Shown: positions 11,451-22,686 of the stretch, one piece after another
How positions within the stretch are numbered: the stretch's first letter is position 1
How the letters are laid out: every line of letters begins with the position of its first letter
Origin: Emmonsiellopsis sp. PD_33
Taxonomy: Eukaryota; Ascomycota; Eurotiomycetes; Onygenales; Ajellomycetaceae
DNA: 64,000 nucleotides
Reading direction: 5' to 3'
Assembly (NCBI GenBank): GCA_032988165.1
Contig: JANTQF010000118.1
Span: forward strand, 38,553-102,552
Made by a program: the position numbers and the translations under genes
The notes under the pieces: generated by a model
Told to the model about the DNA's origin: nothing
Databases searched by the model: none
What the model saw: only the letters and a program-made list of their open reading frames with translations

Positions 11451-13008
11451 CCGTATATCCCATCGCTAGATTATAAATCTCCACAACCTCCGCGGGAACA
11501 CCCTGCAACCCACCAACCACAACCCTAACCCCCATCCACCCCTCCTCCTCTTTCTTCCGCTCCTCCTCCCCCTCCTCCTCCGCGTGGTGTCTATAAACCT
11601 CCCCCAACTCCCGCCACACACTATCCGCCCTCTCCGGCTCCGTCATCCGCCACACCTCCCTCTTCCCATCGCTAATCCTCAGCCAGTCCAGATCCGTCGG
11701 CGATGTCGGCTTGAGCGGCCATGCCCTCTCGGGGGTGCGGGCTTCGATAAAGGAGAAACTGATGGCGCCGAGGAGCATGGCGCAGGCCCAGATTGCGTCG
11801 CGCTCGGAGGGGTGGAGGGTTGTTGTTGTTGTTGCTGTTGGGTGGTGAGGTGGGTGGGTGTGTAGGAGGATGCTGTTGAAGAGGGTTGTGGCGGCGTACC
11901 AGTGGAAGGCTTCGGTGGGGGATTGTTTGTTTGTGGATGGGGATGGGGATGGGGAGGTGGATGGGGATGTGGTGGGGGGGGCGAGGAAGCGGTCGTGCAT
12001 GAGGGTGAGGGTTAGGACCATGTGGAGGAGGAAGGGATGCTGGGTGGCGCTGTTAGTTTGTGTTTCTTAAAAAGAAAAAGAAGAAAAAATTGATTGCATG
12101 CGCTTGAGGATAGGATAGGATAGGATAAGGGGAGGGGGAGGGAAGGGTGGTTTTGATCGTGGAGATTGATAAAGGGGCGCACAATACATATCCCTCCCTC
12201 TTTCGTAAACGCCTATAAAAGGCGGAAGGAGATTGTAGATAGACAAAACTTATACAAAACAACTCTACCTACCTGAAACGCCAACTTAATAACCTGATCC
12301 CGATACGTATCAACCGTCCTCGCCGTACCGATAGACTCTATCGTCCTCGTCTGGAACCGTCTTAGCAGTTCCAAATCGTACTCTTGAACCTGATACCGAT
12401 ACCCGTTCTGATACGCGGGTATCGTCGAAACCGATATCGATCTCGCTTGGCCAACGTTAATCATGCTTAGGATCGTTTGGTTTAGGGATATTGGTTTTGG
12501 GAGTGGGAGAGTTAGTGTTGGTGAGGGTGAGGGTGAGGGTGATGGCGAGGGCGACGATGGCGAAGAAGAAGTTGGGGATGAGGAGGAGGAGGATGATGAT
12601 AATGACGATGGCGGCGTCAAAAGCTGCATAACACCAACATTGAACGAAGACCCATATCCTCCCGATAACGATAATGGCTGCAAGTCCGCCGCTTTGGGAT
12701 CATAGTTGCAAGAGACGCCGAAGACGGCGCATTTTTTACACCCCGGTTTGCTTTCGTCGCACTGTATTTGCGATTGTGATATTGTTAGCAAAATATGTTG
12801 CTTCAAACTCTTAACTAGAAACTGGACCATCGTAAGGGACAGGTACAGAGACAGAGAGAGAGGGGGGGGTAAGTATCTCTCCCACCTTAACTCTCCGAAT
12901 CTTACAATTCCCACAACCCTTCCGGGACTTCCTATGCGCCCTCCGTTTGCGCAGCACGCCACTCGCATTCGCGGGCGGGGAAGGCCGCACAGCGACGAGG
13001 GGCGTCAT
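10954..13008 (-). CDS. Zn(II)2Cys6 fungal transcription factor
   Basis: Three exons read on the minus strand (13008-12886, 12761-12273, 12039-10954) give 565 residues. The six-cysteine zinc cluster is assembled across intron 1: CGNCKIRRVK in exon 1 and CDESKPGCKKCAVFGVSC at the start of exon 2, a perfect C-x2-C-x6-C spacing with a basic linker. The N-terminus before it is basic (RKRRAHRKSRKG). After the cluster come a Ser/Pro-rich low-complexity stretch and then the helical middle region (fungal-specific factor type, with HPFLLHMVLTLTLMHDR at exon 3). Exon 3 also carries long Ser/Thr runs from trinucleotide repeats at 11280-11450. An alternative start lies at 13041 (11 extra residues). It is divergent from the dehydrogenase at 14381 and may regulate it; the target is not known. 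Confidence 0.88.
11281..11450. repeat. Trinucleotide runs inside the transcription factor gene
   Basis: GGT/GTG repeats (about 11285-11312) and a run of GATGTC followed by GAT repeats (about 11396-11448) lie inside exon 3. On the coding strand they read as poly-Thr and poly-Ser/Thr tracts. Such tracts are length-variable, so this part of the protein is likely polymorphic between strains. Confidence 0.8.
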
Positions 13009-14380
13009 TTTTTGACTGCAATTATCGCAAAGTATATTCAACTTGACTTGAAATTGATTGCGAATCAGGCTGTACGCACTGCGCTGCCAATCCGTCCGGA
13101 GATAAGTTTAACGACGTAGTTTATATTGCAGAGCGGTCAAGGCTACCACAAACCAGTAGGTGGCTTGAAAGGCAGGCCAGACAGGCCTGACAGGTGGGCG
13201 GGTTAGGTAGGTCGAGCTGGTATCTCCGAGATTCTTGCTGTCCGCATATGTCATAGACCTGCCTCATAGAATGAGGAGAGAGACCGGGCATGCGGGCCCA
13301 AGGTGATTGACGGCTGAATAACGATTGATATCCCGCATTCGGCGCCGGTGATTGGGCGGGGGAATTGGAGATGGAGCCAGCGGCGTTGCGAGGCGCGAAT
13401 TATCTATGGATGTGTCAGTGGGATTATGCTTAGTGTTGAAGCTTGAGGGAGGGGGGATATCTCACGGCTGTCCTGATCCTGATGTCAATGGAGTAAGTTA
13501 ACCTTGAGCTGGGGAGGAGGAGGTGAGGTCGCTCTTCAATAAATACGAAAGCGGGCACGGCGGGCAGTCGGTGATCAGGGATGTTCAATCAAGCCCTGAT
13601 TAGCTATTTTAGCTCCCCAGTTAGTGAGTTAGATCACTAATTCCAACCCTAACCCAGCTTCGTATTCAAGTCCAGCCCGCTATTATTGTTAATATTAGCT
13701 TGGTTAACTCGTTAAACAATCCTGCTGCCGGGAGGCTAACCCCCTTTCGTATTTTATATTTCCCATCCATGCAGAGCTCTATCAAAAAAACAAAAATCCG
13801 AACCACGGAACCACGGAAGATCGGAGAACATTTAGTTAAATAATGCGAAGAGTGAACGGAGAGTTTTCTCTTTCTCTTTCCCTTTCCCTTCCCCCCCTGT
13901 CGTGGTTATTTATCTCCGAGAACTCGGTGTTTAGAGCGTTGGAAGTTCCACTCTGTGGGTACGTACAGGAGGTAGGTGTGTAGCTAACTATGGATTTATT
14001 AAAATCCTGACCTATCCCTGGGTGGATAGTGGGGGGTGTGTGTACGAGAGGTGGTTAGAGCGAGGAGGGAATGCTTATCTATCTGGTTCGGTTCTGTTTG
14101 GAAGAGAGAGAGAGAGGGAATGGAGGGATGGGATGGGAGGGGTATAAAGGGGGGTCATTGACCCCGTTGGAAGATGAGGGAGGACTGATATTTGCGTCTC
14201 CATTCCATTCGAATTTTCGCTTTCGTTCTCATATATTTTCTTGCCTGTGCGTTTCTTGTTCTTGTTCGAGGATTTAAACCATCAAATCAGAAAAGATTCG
14301 CTTTTCCTCTCTCACTTCTACCCCCTCACCATCCATTCATAAGAACACATACAACCACACCCACACCCACAACCGCAACA
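13009..14380. promoter_or_regulatory. Shared divergent promoter region (regulator / dehydrogenase)
   Basis: About 1.37 kb separates the zinc-cluster gene (minus) and the dehydrogenase (plus), and no coding frame is convincing. It holds a TATAAA box at 14143-14148, 233 bases before the dehydrogenase ATG, and a short repeated ACCACGGA motif near 13801-13816. Sharing of control elements by the two genes is an inference from the arrangement. Confidence 0.45.
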
Positions 14381-15511
14381 ATGACCACCCCCCTCCCCCC
14401 AACCATGCGCGCCATCGTCCGCACCTCCCTCTCCACCCGCCCAACCGCCGAGGAAGTCCCAACCCCCCAACCCACCCCCGGCAGCGCCGTCGTCCAAGTA
14501 ATCCACTCCACCATCCACGCAAACCTCGCCCGCACCTTCGACAACGAGATCCCCTTCTTCACGCACCCCCTCCCACACATCCCCGGCGGCCGCGCACTAG
14601 GCCGCATCGCCGCCACCGGGCCCGACGCCACCATCCTGCAACCAGGCCAACTAGTGCTCGTCGAGCCATTCATCCGCGCCCGCGACGACCCAAACGTCCA
14701 GATCCTCTTCGGCAACCATGACGGGCCAACCGAGCTGAGCAAGAAGTTCACCGCGGACAATTGGCGCGACGGGACGTTGGCGGAGTACGTGCGTGCGCCG
14801 TTGGAGAATTGCGCGCCGCTGGATGAGAAGGTTCTTTGCGGGGCGTTGGGGTACGAGTTGACGGATCTGGTGGGGTTGGAGGGCGGCTTCGTGGCCTATG
14901 GCGGGTTGCGCAGTGTTGGGTTGAGTGCGGGTGAGACGGTGATTGTGGCGCCGGCGACGGGCGCGTTTAGTGGGGCCGCGGTGGATGTGGCTGTGGCGAT
15001 GGGGGCGAATGTTGTTGCTTGTGGACGGAATGAGGTTGCGCTGGCGAAGTTGGTCCAGGTGCATGGTGCCGATAGGGTCAAGACGGTGGTGTTGAGGGGG
15101 GATGTGGAGGCGGATCATAAGGCGATGGTGGATGCGTATGGAAGGGAGGCCGATGTGTTTTTTGATATTTCCCCGCCGCAGGCGGAGAAGTCGACGCATG
15201 TGCGCAGTGGGTTTTTGTCCGTGAGGCAGTACGGGCGTGCGGTGTTGATGGGGGTTATTAACGCCGATATCGCGATCCCGTATAGTGTGTCTGTGTGGAA
15301 GAACCTGACGATTAGGGGACAGTATATGTATGAGAGGGCCGATGTGACGAATCTGATTAAGATGGCGGAGTCAGGGCTGTTGAAGTTTGGGACGAGGGCT
15401 GGGGGGGTGGTGGCGGGGCAGTTTAGGATAGACGATTTTGAGGAGGCGATCAAGTGTGCGTACGAGCATCAGGCAGCGGGACATACTACGCTTCTTACGC
15501 CGGGATTGTGA
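14381..15511 (+). CDS. Medium-chain dehydrogenase/reductase (non-zinc, quinone-oxidoreductase-like)
   Basis: This intronless gene encodes 376 residues of the MDR superfamily, which are NAD(P)H-dependent reductases of ketones, enones or quinones. The N-terminal GroES-like half contains PHIPGGRALGRIAATGPD, but there is no GHE-type zinc ligand motif, so it looks zinc-independent. The Rossmann part begins at GETVIVAPATGAFSGAAVD with an unusual nucleotide loop instead of the standard AxxGGVG, followed by AVAMGANVVACGRNE. The C-terminus ends in FRIDDFEEAIKCAYEH, typical of the family. The ATG at 14381 follows a CAACA context and a TATA box at 14143; the longer in-frame start at 14192 adds a hydrophobic stretch that could only be a signal anchor and is judged to be leader. 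The 5' half of the gene is extremely C-rich at third positions. The substrate is unknown. Confidence 0.85.
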   Translation: MTTPLPPTMRAIVRTSLSTRPTAEEVPTPQPTPGSAVVQVIHSTIHANLARTFDNEIPFFTHPLPHIPGGRALGRIAATGPDATILQPGQLVLVEPFIRARDDPNVQILFGNHDGPTELSKKFTADNWRDGTLAEYVRAPLENCAPLDEKVLCGALGYELTDLVGLEGGFVAYGGLRSVGLSAGETVIVAPATGAFSGAAVDVAVAMGANVVACGRNEVALAKLVQVHGADRVKTVVLRGDVEADHKAMVDAYGREADVFFDISPPQAEKSTHVRSGFLSVRQYGRAVLMGVINADIAIPYSVSVWKNLTIRGQYMYERADVTNLIKMAESGLLKFGTRAGGVVAGQFRIDDFEEAIKCAYEHQAAGHTTLLTPGL

Positions 15512-16030
15512 TGTGTATGTGGCACTATGGTGGTGATGTATCTATGAGTCTAGAAGGTTGATATTGTTAGGTAGTCTTCATTAGTTAGGGGGGTTTCAAT
15601 TACGTACCTTTTCTATATGCATGCACTCCAAGTCCCCCTGGATAACATAGAAACAGCTATCAAGACAAGAAATAGCAAACAAGACAGAACCAAAAGAGAT
15701 ATATGACAAGATGGATGGACCACAAAAAAATAAAAAAAAGCAACGGAATAAATTGCAAACATGCTCTTCTTCAAGTTTATGTTACAATAAGGGGTAAAAA
15801 AGTAAGGAACAGCTCCTCTCATTGGTATTTAACATCCAAAAAAGGTGAGAGAAAATCATAAACCACGAAACCAAAAATATGCAATGTAAATAGAAAGCAG
15901 GGGGGGGGGGGGGGGTAAGTAGGAGTTTGCTTGAGTCGCATCAGGAGGGCGGGTTGGGTATATACGTGACCTGATAAAACCAAAAAAAGGGAAAGAAGGG
16001 GATATCATGTCAAAAGAAATGAACCCCCAT
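15512..16030. other. Convergent intergenic region with poly-G tract
   Basis: The dehydrogenase and the ABC transporter end facing each other here. A run of 16 G lies at 15901-15916. No gene is seen. Confidence 0.55.
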
Positions 16031-18373
16031 TCACGCAGCCGTAAGCTCCTCCAACCTCCTCTCCAGCTCCGGCACAGCCCTAAGCTGCAAATCGATCTCC
16101 TCCTTCTCATCCTCCAGCCGTAACCTCTTCTCCCAATCCAGGCCCGTAAAAATATAGCCCCCCTGCCCATCAAACTGCAAAATCACCTTATGGTACTGCC
16201 ACAGACTCCGCCGATGCGACACCGTCATCAGCGTGACCCCGAGCTTCTTCGCAGTCTCATACATCACCTTTTCAATCTCCAGCGTGACGGAGGACGTGCA
16301 CTCGTCCAGGATCGCGTATTTGGGCTTATGGTAGAAGAGGCGCGCCATGGCGATGCGCTGCTGCAGACCGCCCGAGAGCACGTCGCGCCATTCCTCCTCG
16401 GCATCCCACCCGCCGGGTCGGTCGACGATGGACGCGATCTCGACGACGGAGAGGATCTCGTACAGATCGTCGTCTGTGACGCCCTTGGCGCGCATCTCGC
16501 GCAGGCCGTCTGGGTAAATGACCTGTTGCCGCAATGTGCCGCGGGAGAGGTACGGGCGTTGCGGAATGTAAAATATATCCTCAAACGAGGGTTTCTTGAC
16601 GGTGCCGCCGTAGACGGGCCATAGTCCGCCGAGAATGCGGAAGAGGGACGATTTGCCGCACCCGTTCGGTCCGACGATGAGCAGGTGGTCGCCTGGGTGG
16701 ACGGCGAAGGAGAGTTTCTGGACCAGCACGTCGCCGTTCGGGGAGACGATGGGGACGTCAGTGAATTCGATGTAGGGGCTTTCGGTAATTGTGCCGCGGC
16801 CGCTAAGGACGGCGGCGTTGGAGTCTGTCGAGGCTGATGAGACGAGTTTCTTTTCAAAGTGGCCGGCGGCCACGTCGTCCATCACGTCGAGTAGGGAAGA
16901 GACGCGCGCGGTGTGTCCCGCTAGTTGGGAGATTTCTTTGTAGGAGAACATGACACGGCCGAATGCGTCGGAGGAGGAGAGGAGCATACGTCTGTTTGTG
17001 ACGAAGCCTGGGGAAGGTTAGCATGTCGGTTCATAAGCATAGAGGAAACCAGATTGGACTCACTCTCCGTCCGATCCCCCATCGTCGACGCAATCTGTCC
17101 CGGGATCTTGAAAAACACAGGTACACTGCACAGCACCAACCCCAGCGCACCCCAGAAGTACTTAATCACGAAATCCTCCATGAACCCATAATACAGCCTC
17201 CGTCTCAGGATCCGATTCACGTGCTTAATCAGGGTGAAGTATCCCTTGTCCAACGTATCCTTCTCCGCCGCATGGCCGCGATACATCGCAATCTCCTCAC
17301 TATAATCGATAAGTCTAGTATGCTGGAAGCGGAACTCGCCTTCTAATCTCGCCTCGTCCGCGACGTATTTGCCAAATGGCGGAGTCAGGACGCGCATTAC
17401 ATTCGCCGATAGCTGGACGAGGAGGGACATGATGAAGAGTCCCTCGCCGCCGACGCTCTTGGAAAGGGAGTAGTTGTAGATTGCCATGTCGAGGATGGGC
17501 TTTGCAAGGTTGGAATACAGCTCTGCGAGGCTCTTGGAAAAGCGGGATATGTCGACCGTTATGAGCTGATCGGGGTTCTTGATCCGGTCATCGAGGGCGG
17601 AGAGGGTGTAGAACGACATGTTGGACAGGTAGTGGTCGTGGACATGCTCCGTTAGACGTTTCCGATACTGGAGGGCTAATTGGCATTGGTGGTATGAAAG
17701 CTATCACCCAGCAAAAATACGTTAGCCACATAAACTCCTCCAATTCCGTTCCCGAGCAAAAAGAAAACGAGAAGAACAACCATACCATCGAATTCGTAAA
17801 AGTCGCCGGCACCGCCACCGCCATCCACCACGCAAGACTGAGCAAGAACTCCCTCCCCTTCCCCCTAACCAAACTACTAACCAGCTTCCCATCCAACTCC
17901 GCCACATAAACACTCAACAGCGTCCTCAGCACCAGAAACACAGAATGCGACACAAGCAGCCGCAGCTCCTTGCTCTTCCATCCCGGAATGATAATCTTCA
18001 GCAGCCGGAGCAAATTTTTGACGAATTCCCAGTTCAATTCGACCTTTTTGCGCGGGAGTTCGCCCGCACCAACACCACCACCTGCCCCATTATTATTATT
18101 ATTATCATTACTATCCCCGCTCCCATTCCCAGTCCCATTAATCTTACTCGTCCCCGGCCTCCCTCTTATCTCCGCGATGCGCTGCGAAGCGGCCTTTTGC
18201 TCAGCAACGGCGTTGTGGATGCGTTTCAGCACGGTGAGGAAGAGGGTGAGGTAGACGCCGCGGGAGATGAGTTTGCGGTTGTTGAGGTAGTGGGTTGTTA
18301 GGGAGGAAAAGAGGGATTTTAGAGAGCGGTTTCCGGGGAGGAAGGGGAGGGCGAGTTTGGATTGGGCCGCCAT
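16031..18373 (-). CDS. PXA2: Peroxisomal ABC half-transporter for long-chain acyl-CoA (ABCD/Pxa2 type)
   Basis: Three minus-strand exons (18373-17786, 17700-17064, 17007-16031) give 733 residues. The architecture is one membrane domain followed by one nucleotide-binding domain, as in the ABCD subfamily that imports fatty acyl-CoA into peroxisomes as a dimer of half-transporters. The EAA-like segment [18 protein letters not shown] is diagnostic of ABCD proteins. The ATPase part has Walker [10 protein letters not shown], the signature LSGGLQQR followed by Walker [11 protein letters not shown], and the switch histidine in TVSHRRSLW. The first splice junction restores [16 protein letters not shown]. 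An N-terminal Asn/Gly/Asp low-complexity insert (near 18070-18140) looks species-specific. Assignment to Pxa2 rather than Pxa1 rests on length and N-terminal character and is less certain than the subfamily. Confidence 0.92.
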
Positions 18374-19429
18374 TGTTTTCGAAATTCAAGCTCGGGATTG
18401 AGTTTCGGCGTGAGGGAGGGTTGGAGCGCGGGGAGCGTTGTAGGATCAAGTAAGGGGCCGGAGGTCTGGTGGGCTCAATCAGCCCTTTTGGCTGAATGGG
18501 ATATAAAACCCGTATACCTGTCTGTTCCGTTTGTATAGAGCGGCGGGGATATCGGATCGGAAACGCACGTTTTCGCGCAAGGGTAAATAAATAAAAATCG
18601 GATAAAGAAGTCGTTACTTCCCTTTCACGTGGGGCAATCGAATAAGCAGGAACCCGATCGATCGGAATTTCTCTTTTCTCTTCTTTATATGTGGTCTATA
18701 TTATAATCAAGGGAGAGGTCAAAGAAGGAGAAATAGAAGCGCGACAACAGGCCATGCCCATGGCGTTGCTGTGCTGTCATTGACGGAGGAACATGTAATG
18801 TAATGTAAGACCCTGTGCGAATTCTAAGATAAGATGGAGGACAAAGAGATAAAGTAATTAAGAGATTAGAGCTATAATTAACAGAAGACCGGAGAAGAGG
18901 AAGAGAAGACGAGGTTGAAGTTGAAGATGAAGATGAAGTTGACGTTGGGGATGAGGTTGATCGGCGGAAAGTCACAAGGTTGATCCGGCCCGACCGGGGT
19001 TTTGGCATGTGAAAAATGGGCTGGGGAAACCGGGGGATTACGTCAGCGGCATTTCCCCAGATCAGCGCATGGATTGATATTGATAGTGCGGAGTATAGGA
19101 TAGGGGGCCCAGGCGAGAAGTTTTAATGAGAAAACTCTTGCTGGCCATTTAGCAAGAATGGAGGTCCCTAATTTCCAATTATTGCTAAAAGACCACTATG
19201 AATTTCTCCGGCTACAGATTTGAGCGCTACATAGCCGTCTTCTATTTTTACTACTTTTGCTGCTCGCAGCAGGGCGGGGCGGGGCGGAAAAATACCCGAG
19301 ACATGAGATCAGAATTATGAAAGAGGACTAAATAAGCTGTCATTTGCCCAGTTTAAAATGCACGTGTAATGGGACAGATAGGAACCATTGGACTTTATTC
19401 TTGGAAAAAATCCCGGGAAATTCGGTTTT
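18374..19429. other. Promoter of ABC gene and downstream flank of GH72 pseudogene
   Basis: No gene is seen. A minus-strand frame at 18685-19008 is Ser/Thr low complexity from a GAAGATGAAGTTGAAG-type repeat (near 18910-18950) and is not considered coding. A G-rich run GGGCGGGGCGGGGCGG lies near 19271-19286. Confidence 0.5.
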
Positions 19430-21176
19430 TTACATGAAAACCACGCCAGCACCGACAACCACGGCGCAGACGAGATAAGCGGAGAGCGAGAGGACTCCAA
19501 AGTTGAAGCCGGGAATGGGAAGCGAGCTAGCAGCGGACTTGCCCTTTTCACCGTCACCGTCACCGCCGGTTGGGGTAGCACCGACGGTGCCAGAGCCGTC
19601 CTCGCCAGCCTGCTCGATGAGCGTCGCGCAATTACCCTCGGGCTCCTCCGCTTTCTGAAGCTCGGCAGCGCCGTCGAAGTCGCACGCGGTCGAGTCTCGG
19701 TCGTTCAGCTCGTAGTAGGTGTTGAAAGCGTGCGAGAGCTGCTCGACTGGGTTGCACATGCTGTAGGCTCCATATTCCCCCTTGGTGGGATCGGTGGCGA
19801 AACCGAGGCAGGCCTTCTCGTTCATAGTACCGCAGACAGAGCTGAAGAGGCCACCGAGTTCTTCCTCGTCAATGCCCTCCTTGGCCGTACAGGACAGGCT
19901 CTTGACCATGCACTTGCAGAGCTCGCGGTTCGGGGTTGGGGGGAGCTTCTCAGAGGAGGACTTCCAGTTCTTCGTGACGCTGGGGCACTCACGGAGCTCG
20001 ACGTTCTTGGCGGTGTAACTACTTGTCAAAGGTGGTGCCCTTGGGATCTATCTTCGCCATCTGGGCCTTCAGGGTCCCAAAGTCCTTGAGCTTCTTGGCC
20101 TTGCCGTCCTCGATTTCAACCAAACCTGAAAGTAGGGTCAGAAGAAATCCCGCCAAAAGTAAAAAGAAACAATGCCGAAACTTACCGTAGTCATTGGCTT
20201 CCTGGAAGTACATGTATAGAATACCACCACTGATGACAGGGGTCATCTTATCACCAAACAGTGCCTTGACTTCCGTGAAGGAGCGGGGCTGGACTTCATT
20301 GCAGCCATACTCAGCAAAGAAGACAGGCACAGAGAACCCAGTGAACTCCTTGACAACCTTATCATAGCCAGACTCCTCAAATGAGGAATCACCACACCAG
20401 GACATAGCCAACGCCCATCTTGCAGTAGTTCTTCCTCTGGATATACTGCTTCATATCGCGAACAGCAGCCTTAACAAACGCACTGGCCTTAGTGTTAGAT
20501 CTATTATTGGTAACCTCATTCCCAGCAAAGAATCCAATAACATTGGAGTAAGACGCCATCTCATCAATGACAGCAGTGTAGCGCTCATACTATAGATCAT
20601 GATTCCACTCGGGGTCGTCACGGTTTATGGAATCAACAGGCTCAGACAAATCAGCAACAACGTAGATGCCTGCATCATCAAGAAGTTCCATGCACTCCTT
20701 GTGGTCCGCCTCGGGGTCAATTTGATACACACGGATGGTGTTCGTCTTGAGCTCCTTCAGGAGCGGCATGTCACGCTTGCACCCCTCCACATCGGCCAAG
20801 TTATCTTTGTGCTTTAAACCGCTGCCGCTGCCGGTGCCCTTGCCAGAAAATTCCTCTGGTACACACACACAAACACAAATGAAGCCAGTTGTCTCGAGAG
20901 TCCGCCGGATCGAATGCAAAGCGTTGGGGAGTGTGTCATGTCACTCACCTTGATAGGCCATACCGCGCATGAAGAACTCCTCGCCGCTGGTCTTGTAACC
21001 AGAAGAACTTCTGGCCCTGTTGTGACGAGAGTTTAGACCACCAAATAGACCCGGACACGGGGTGTAATCAATTAATGAGAGAGTCGCACCTTCATCACGA
21101 TGGGGTCCAGCTCGACAGATACTACCATCGATGCGGCCAGCACGGCTGTGTTGGCCAGGACGGTAGAAAGCCTCAT
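19430..21176 (-). pseudogene. Broken GH72 beta-1,3-glucanosyltransferase (Gel/Gas family) with X8/CBM43 domain
   Basis: The remains describe a GPI-anchored wall enzyme that elongates beta-1,3-glucan. A signal peptide begins at 21176. The GH72 body is seen in [33 protein letters not shown], the first catalytic glutamate in [10 protein letters not shown], and the second in VFFAEYGCNEVQPRSF. Then come a cysteine-rich X8 domain (CKCMVKSLSCTAKEG) and a hydrophobic GPI-signal tail ending at 19430. Introns at 21089-21017, 20948-20856 and 20185-20126 are intact. Four lesions break it: a 4-nt insertion near 20998-21001, an extra TAG codon at 20592-20590, a frameshifting deletion (about 35 residues missing) at about 20403-20408, and a 4-nt insertion giving TAG at 20021-20019. 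Both catalytic acids survive, so decay is recent or the gene makes pieces only. Assembly error seems unlikely for four separate lesions. Confidence 0.88.
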
Positions 21177-21442
21177 GATGATTGTAATTGTGGCACTGTT
21201 AAGGAATGAGGGAGGGGTCTGGAATAACCAAATGTGCGCTAGAGAGAGAGAGGGGTCGAGTTGATCGATGCCTATGACGAGGTGGGAAATTAATTGGTGG
21301 GACAGACAGACAGCCAGAAACGAGGGACTGGTTGAAAGAAACCAACCGATAAATGAAGGAATGTACAATAAGAAGTAAAGAGCCGGTAGGGAGAGGGGGA
21401 GAGAGAACGAACAAGCAGCAAGCAGCGAAAGGGGCGAGATAC
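21177..21442. other. Former promoter of the GH72 gene
   Basis: This stretch is CT-rich when read toward the pseudogene (runs of CTCTCTCTCT at about 21241-21253). It looks like a normal fungal promoter that has kept its composition. It ends at the MITE. Confidence 0.45.
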
Positions 21443-21760
21443 TACAGTACTAGGGCATAAATATTGGCACCCCCTTTATTTTACGCCAAAAATCAGTGAT
21501 TTTGATAGTTTTCCAACCCAGATAACTCAACAAAATTATAAGTAAACATAGTACTCTAAATATACAGTAATATTTAGAAGTAGGAAAGAATTATTTCTAT
21601 GTATTCAAAATTTAACTCTTATATATTAGTAGGCTGCTAGAAGGTATTGAATAAAGAGGAAAAATTCTGCCAAGAAGTACATAGATAACCTAATAAAAAA
21701 AATATATTTAAAAGTACCTTTAAAAGAGGGGGGTGCCAATACTTTTGCTTACCCACTGTA
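21443..21760. mobile_element. Tc1/mariner-type MITE with TIRs and TA target duplication
   Basis: A 314-bp non-coding, AT-rich element spans 21445-21758 and is flanked by TA on both sides (21443-21444 and 21759-21760). The left end reads CAGTACTAGGGCATAAATAT then TGGCACCCCC. The reverse complement of the right end reads CAGTGGGTAAGCAAAAGTAT then TGGCACCCCCC. The imperfect terminal inverted repeat is therefore about 32 bp. There is no room for a transposase, so it is a non-autonomous derivative mobilised in trans. The TA duplication and the CAGT tip are features of the Tc1/mariner superfamily (established knowledge). Confidence 0.85.
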
Positions 21761-21970
21761 GCAAAGACATGTTTTTCAAACTAGGGATGGAATAGGAATA
21801 ACCTCCACCTTTGAAAGCGTTGGCCGGGCGATTCCTATTGGAAGTCATGGACTAGCTTCTAATGCATCTCACTCATCCTGACTGTCCTTCATCTATCTTC
21901 ATGCATTCAGTAACTGGGCCCTTACGCCTACATAACCACTACCACCACTATGCTAAGTGCTGTATGGACT

Positions 21971-22072
21971 CTCATATATGAGGGTCTGACATCTCAAATA
22001 TACAATAGTAAGGTATAGTACCTCATATATGAGGGTCTGACATCTCAAATATACAATAGTAAGGCATAGTAT
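21971..22072. repeat. 51-bp tandem repeat, 2 copies
   Basis: Two head-to-tail copies (21971-22021 and 22022-22072) begin CTCATATATGAGGGTCTGAC and differ at about one or two positions. Each contains the palindrome CTCATATATGAG at its start. The near identity shows a recent duplication. Confidence 0.9.
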
Positions 22073-22686
22073 AGACAGAACAGTTATAGATATAAATTAT
22101 TAACTATAATAAACATCAGGCATAAAAACACATTATATAGCTTAAAATAAAAACAACCAGATTAAAACCCATTACTTACTATATAGTAATGGGGCAGGGT
22201 GGTAAGCAACTTGCAGGTAGGTAGGTGTGATGGATATATACAAAGAGTAACATCCTCCAAAAACACAAAACATAAACACACAAGCATAGGGAATGGAAAA
22301 AAAGGAAACAGGAAAATGTACATAAGTCAAGAGGGTGATTATCTGGGGGGTATAGATAGGGGGGGCAAAAGCAAAAAGAGAAAGACAAGATTGATTATAT
22401 ATAGTTATGAATAAAATATAGCACGGGGGAAAGAAAAAAGCCATATATATACGTATGGCGACTCATAAGTAGCGTAGGTAGAAAAAAATATTAGAGAAAA
22501 AATAAATAAATGAAAATCGTATCCAGACGTAAAAATGGTAAAGATATCCCATCCCCTCTTTTCAAAGAGCATAAAATGCATCGATGAAATATCATTGCAA
22601 GCAAACTCCAAAAGAGCTTATCAGTAAGTAGGGATCGATAACGATCCCGCATTCTGACGAGGGAATAAGCCTTCCCATTCACCCAC
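22073..22686. other. AT-rich spacer
   Basis: No gene is seen. The sequence is A/T-rich with many short TATA runs, and forms the 3' flank of the LRR gene. Open frames here are short and low in complexity. Confidence 0.5.

Noticed and set aside
12106..12127. GATAGGATAGGATAGGATAA run as a possible GATA-factor site
   Set aside because: It lies inside an intron of the transcription factor gene and is better explained as a simple repeat.
14192..14380. N-terminal extension of the dehydrogenase with a hydrophobic segment
   Set aside because: The segment ends in Thr/Pro low complexity just before a better start (14381), and MDR enzymes of this kind are soluble.
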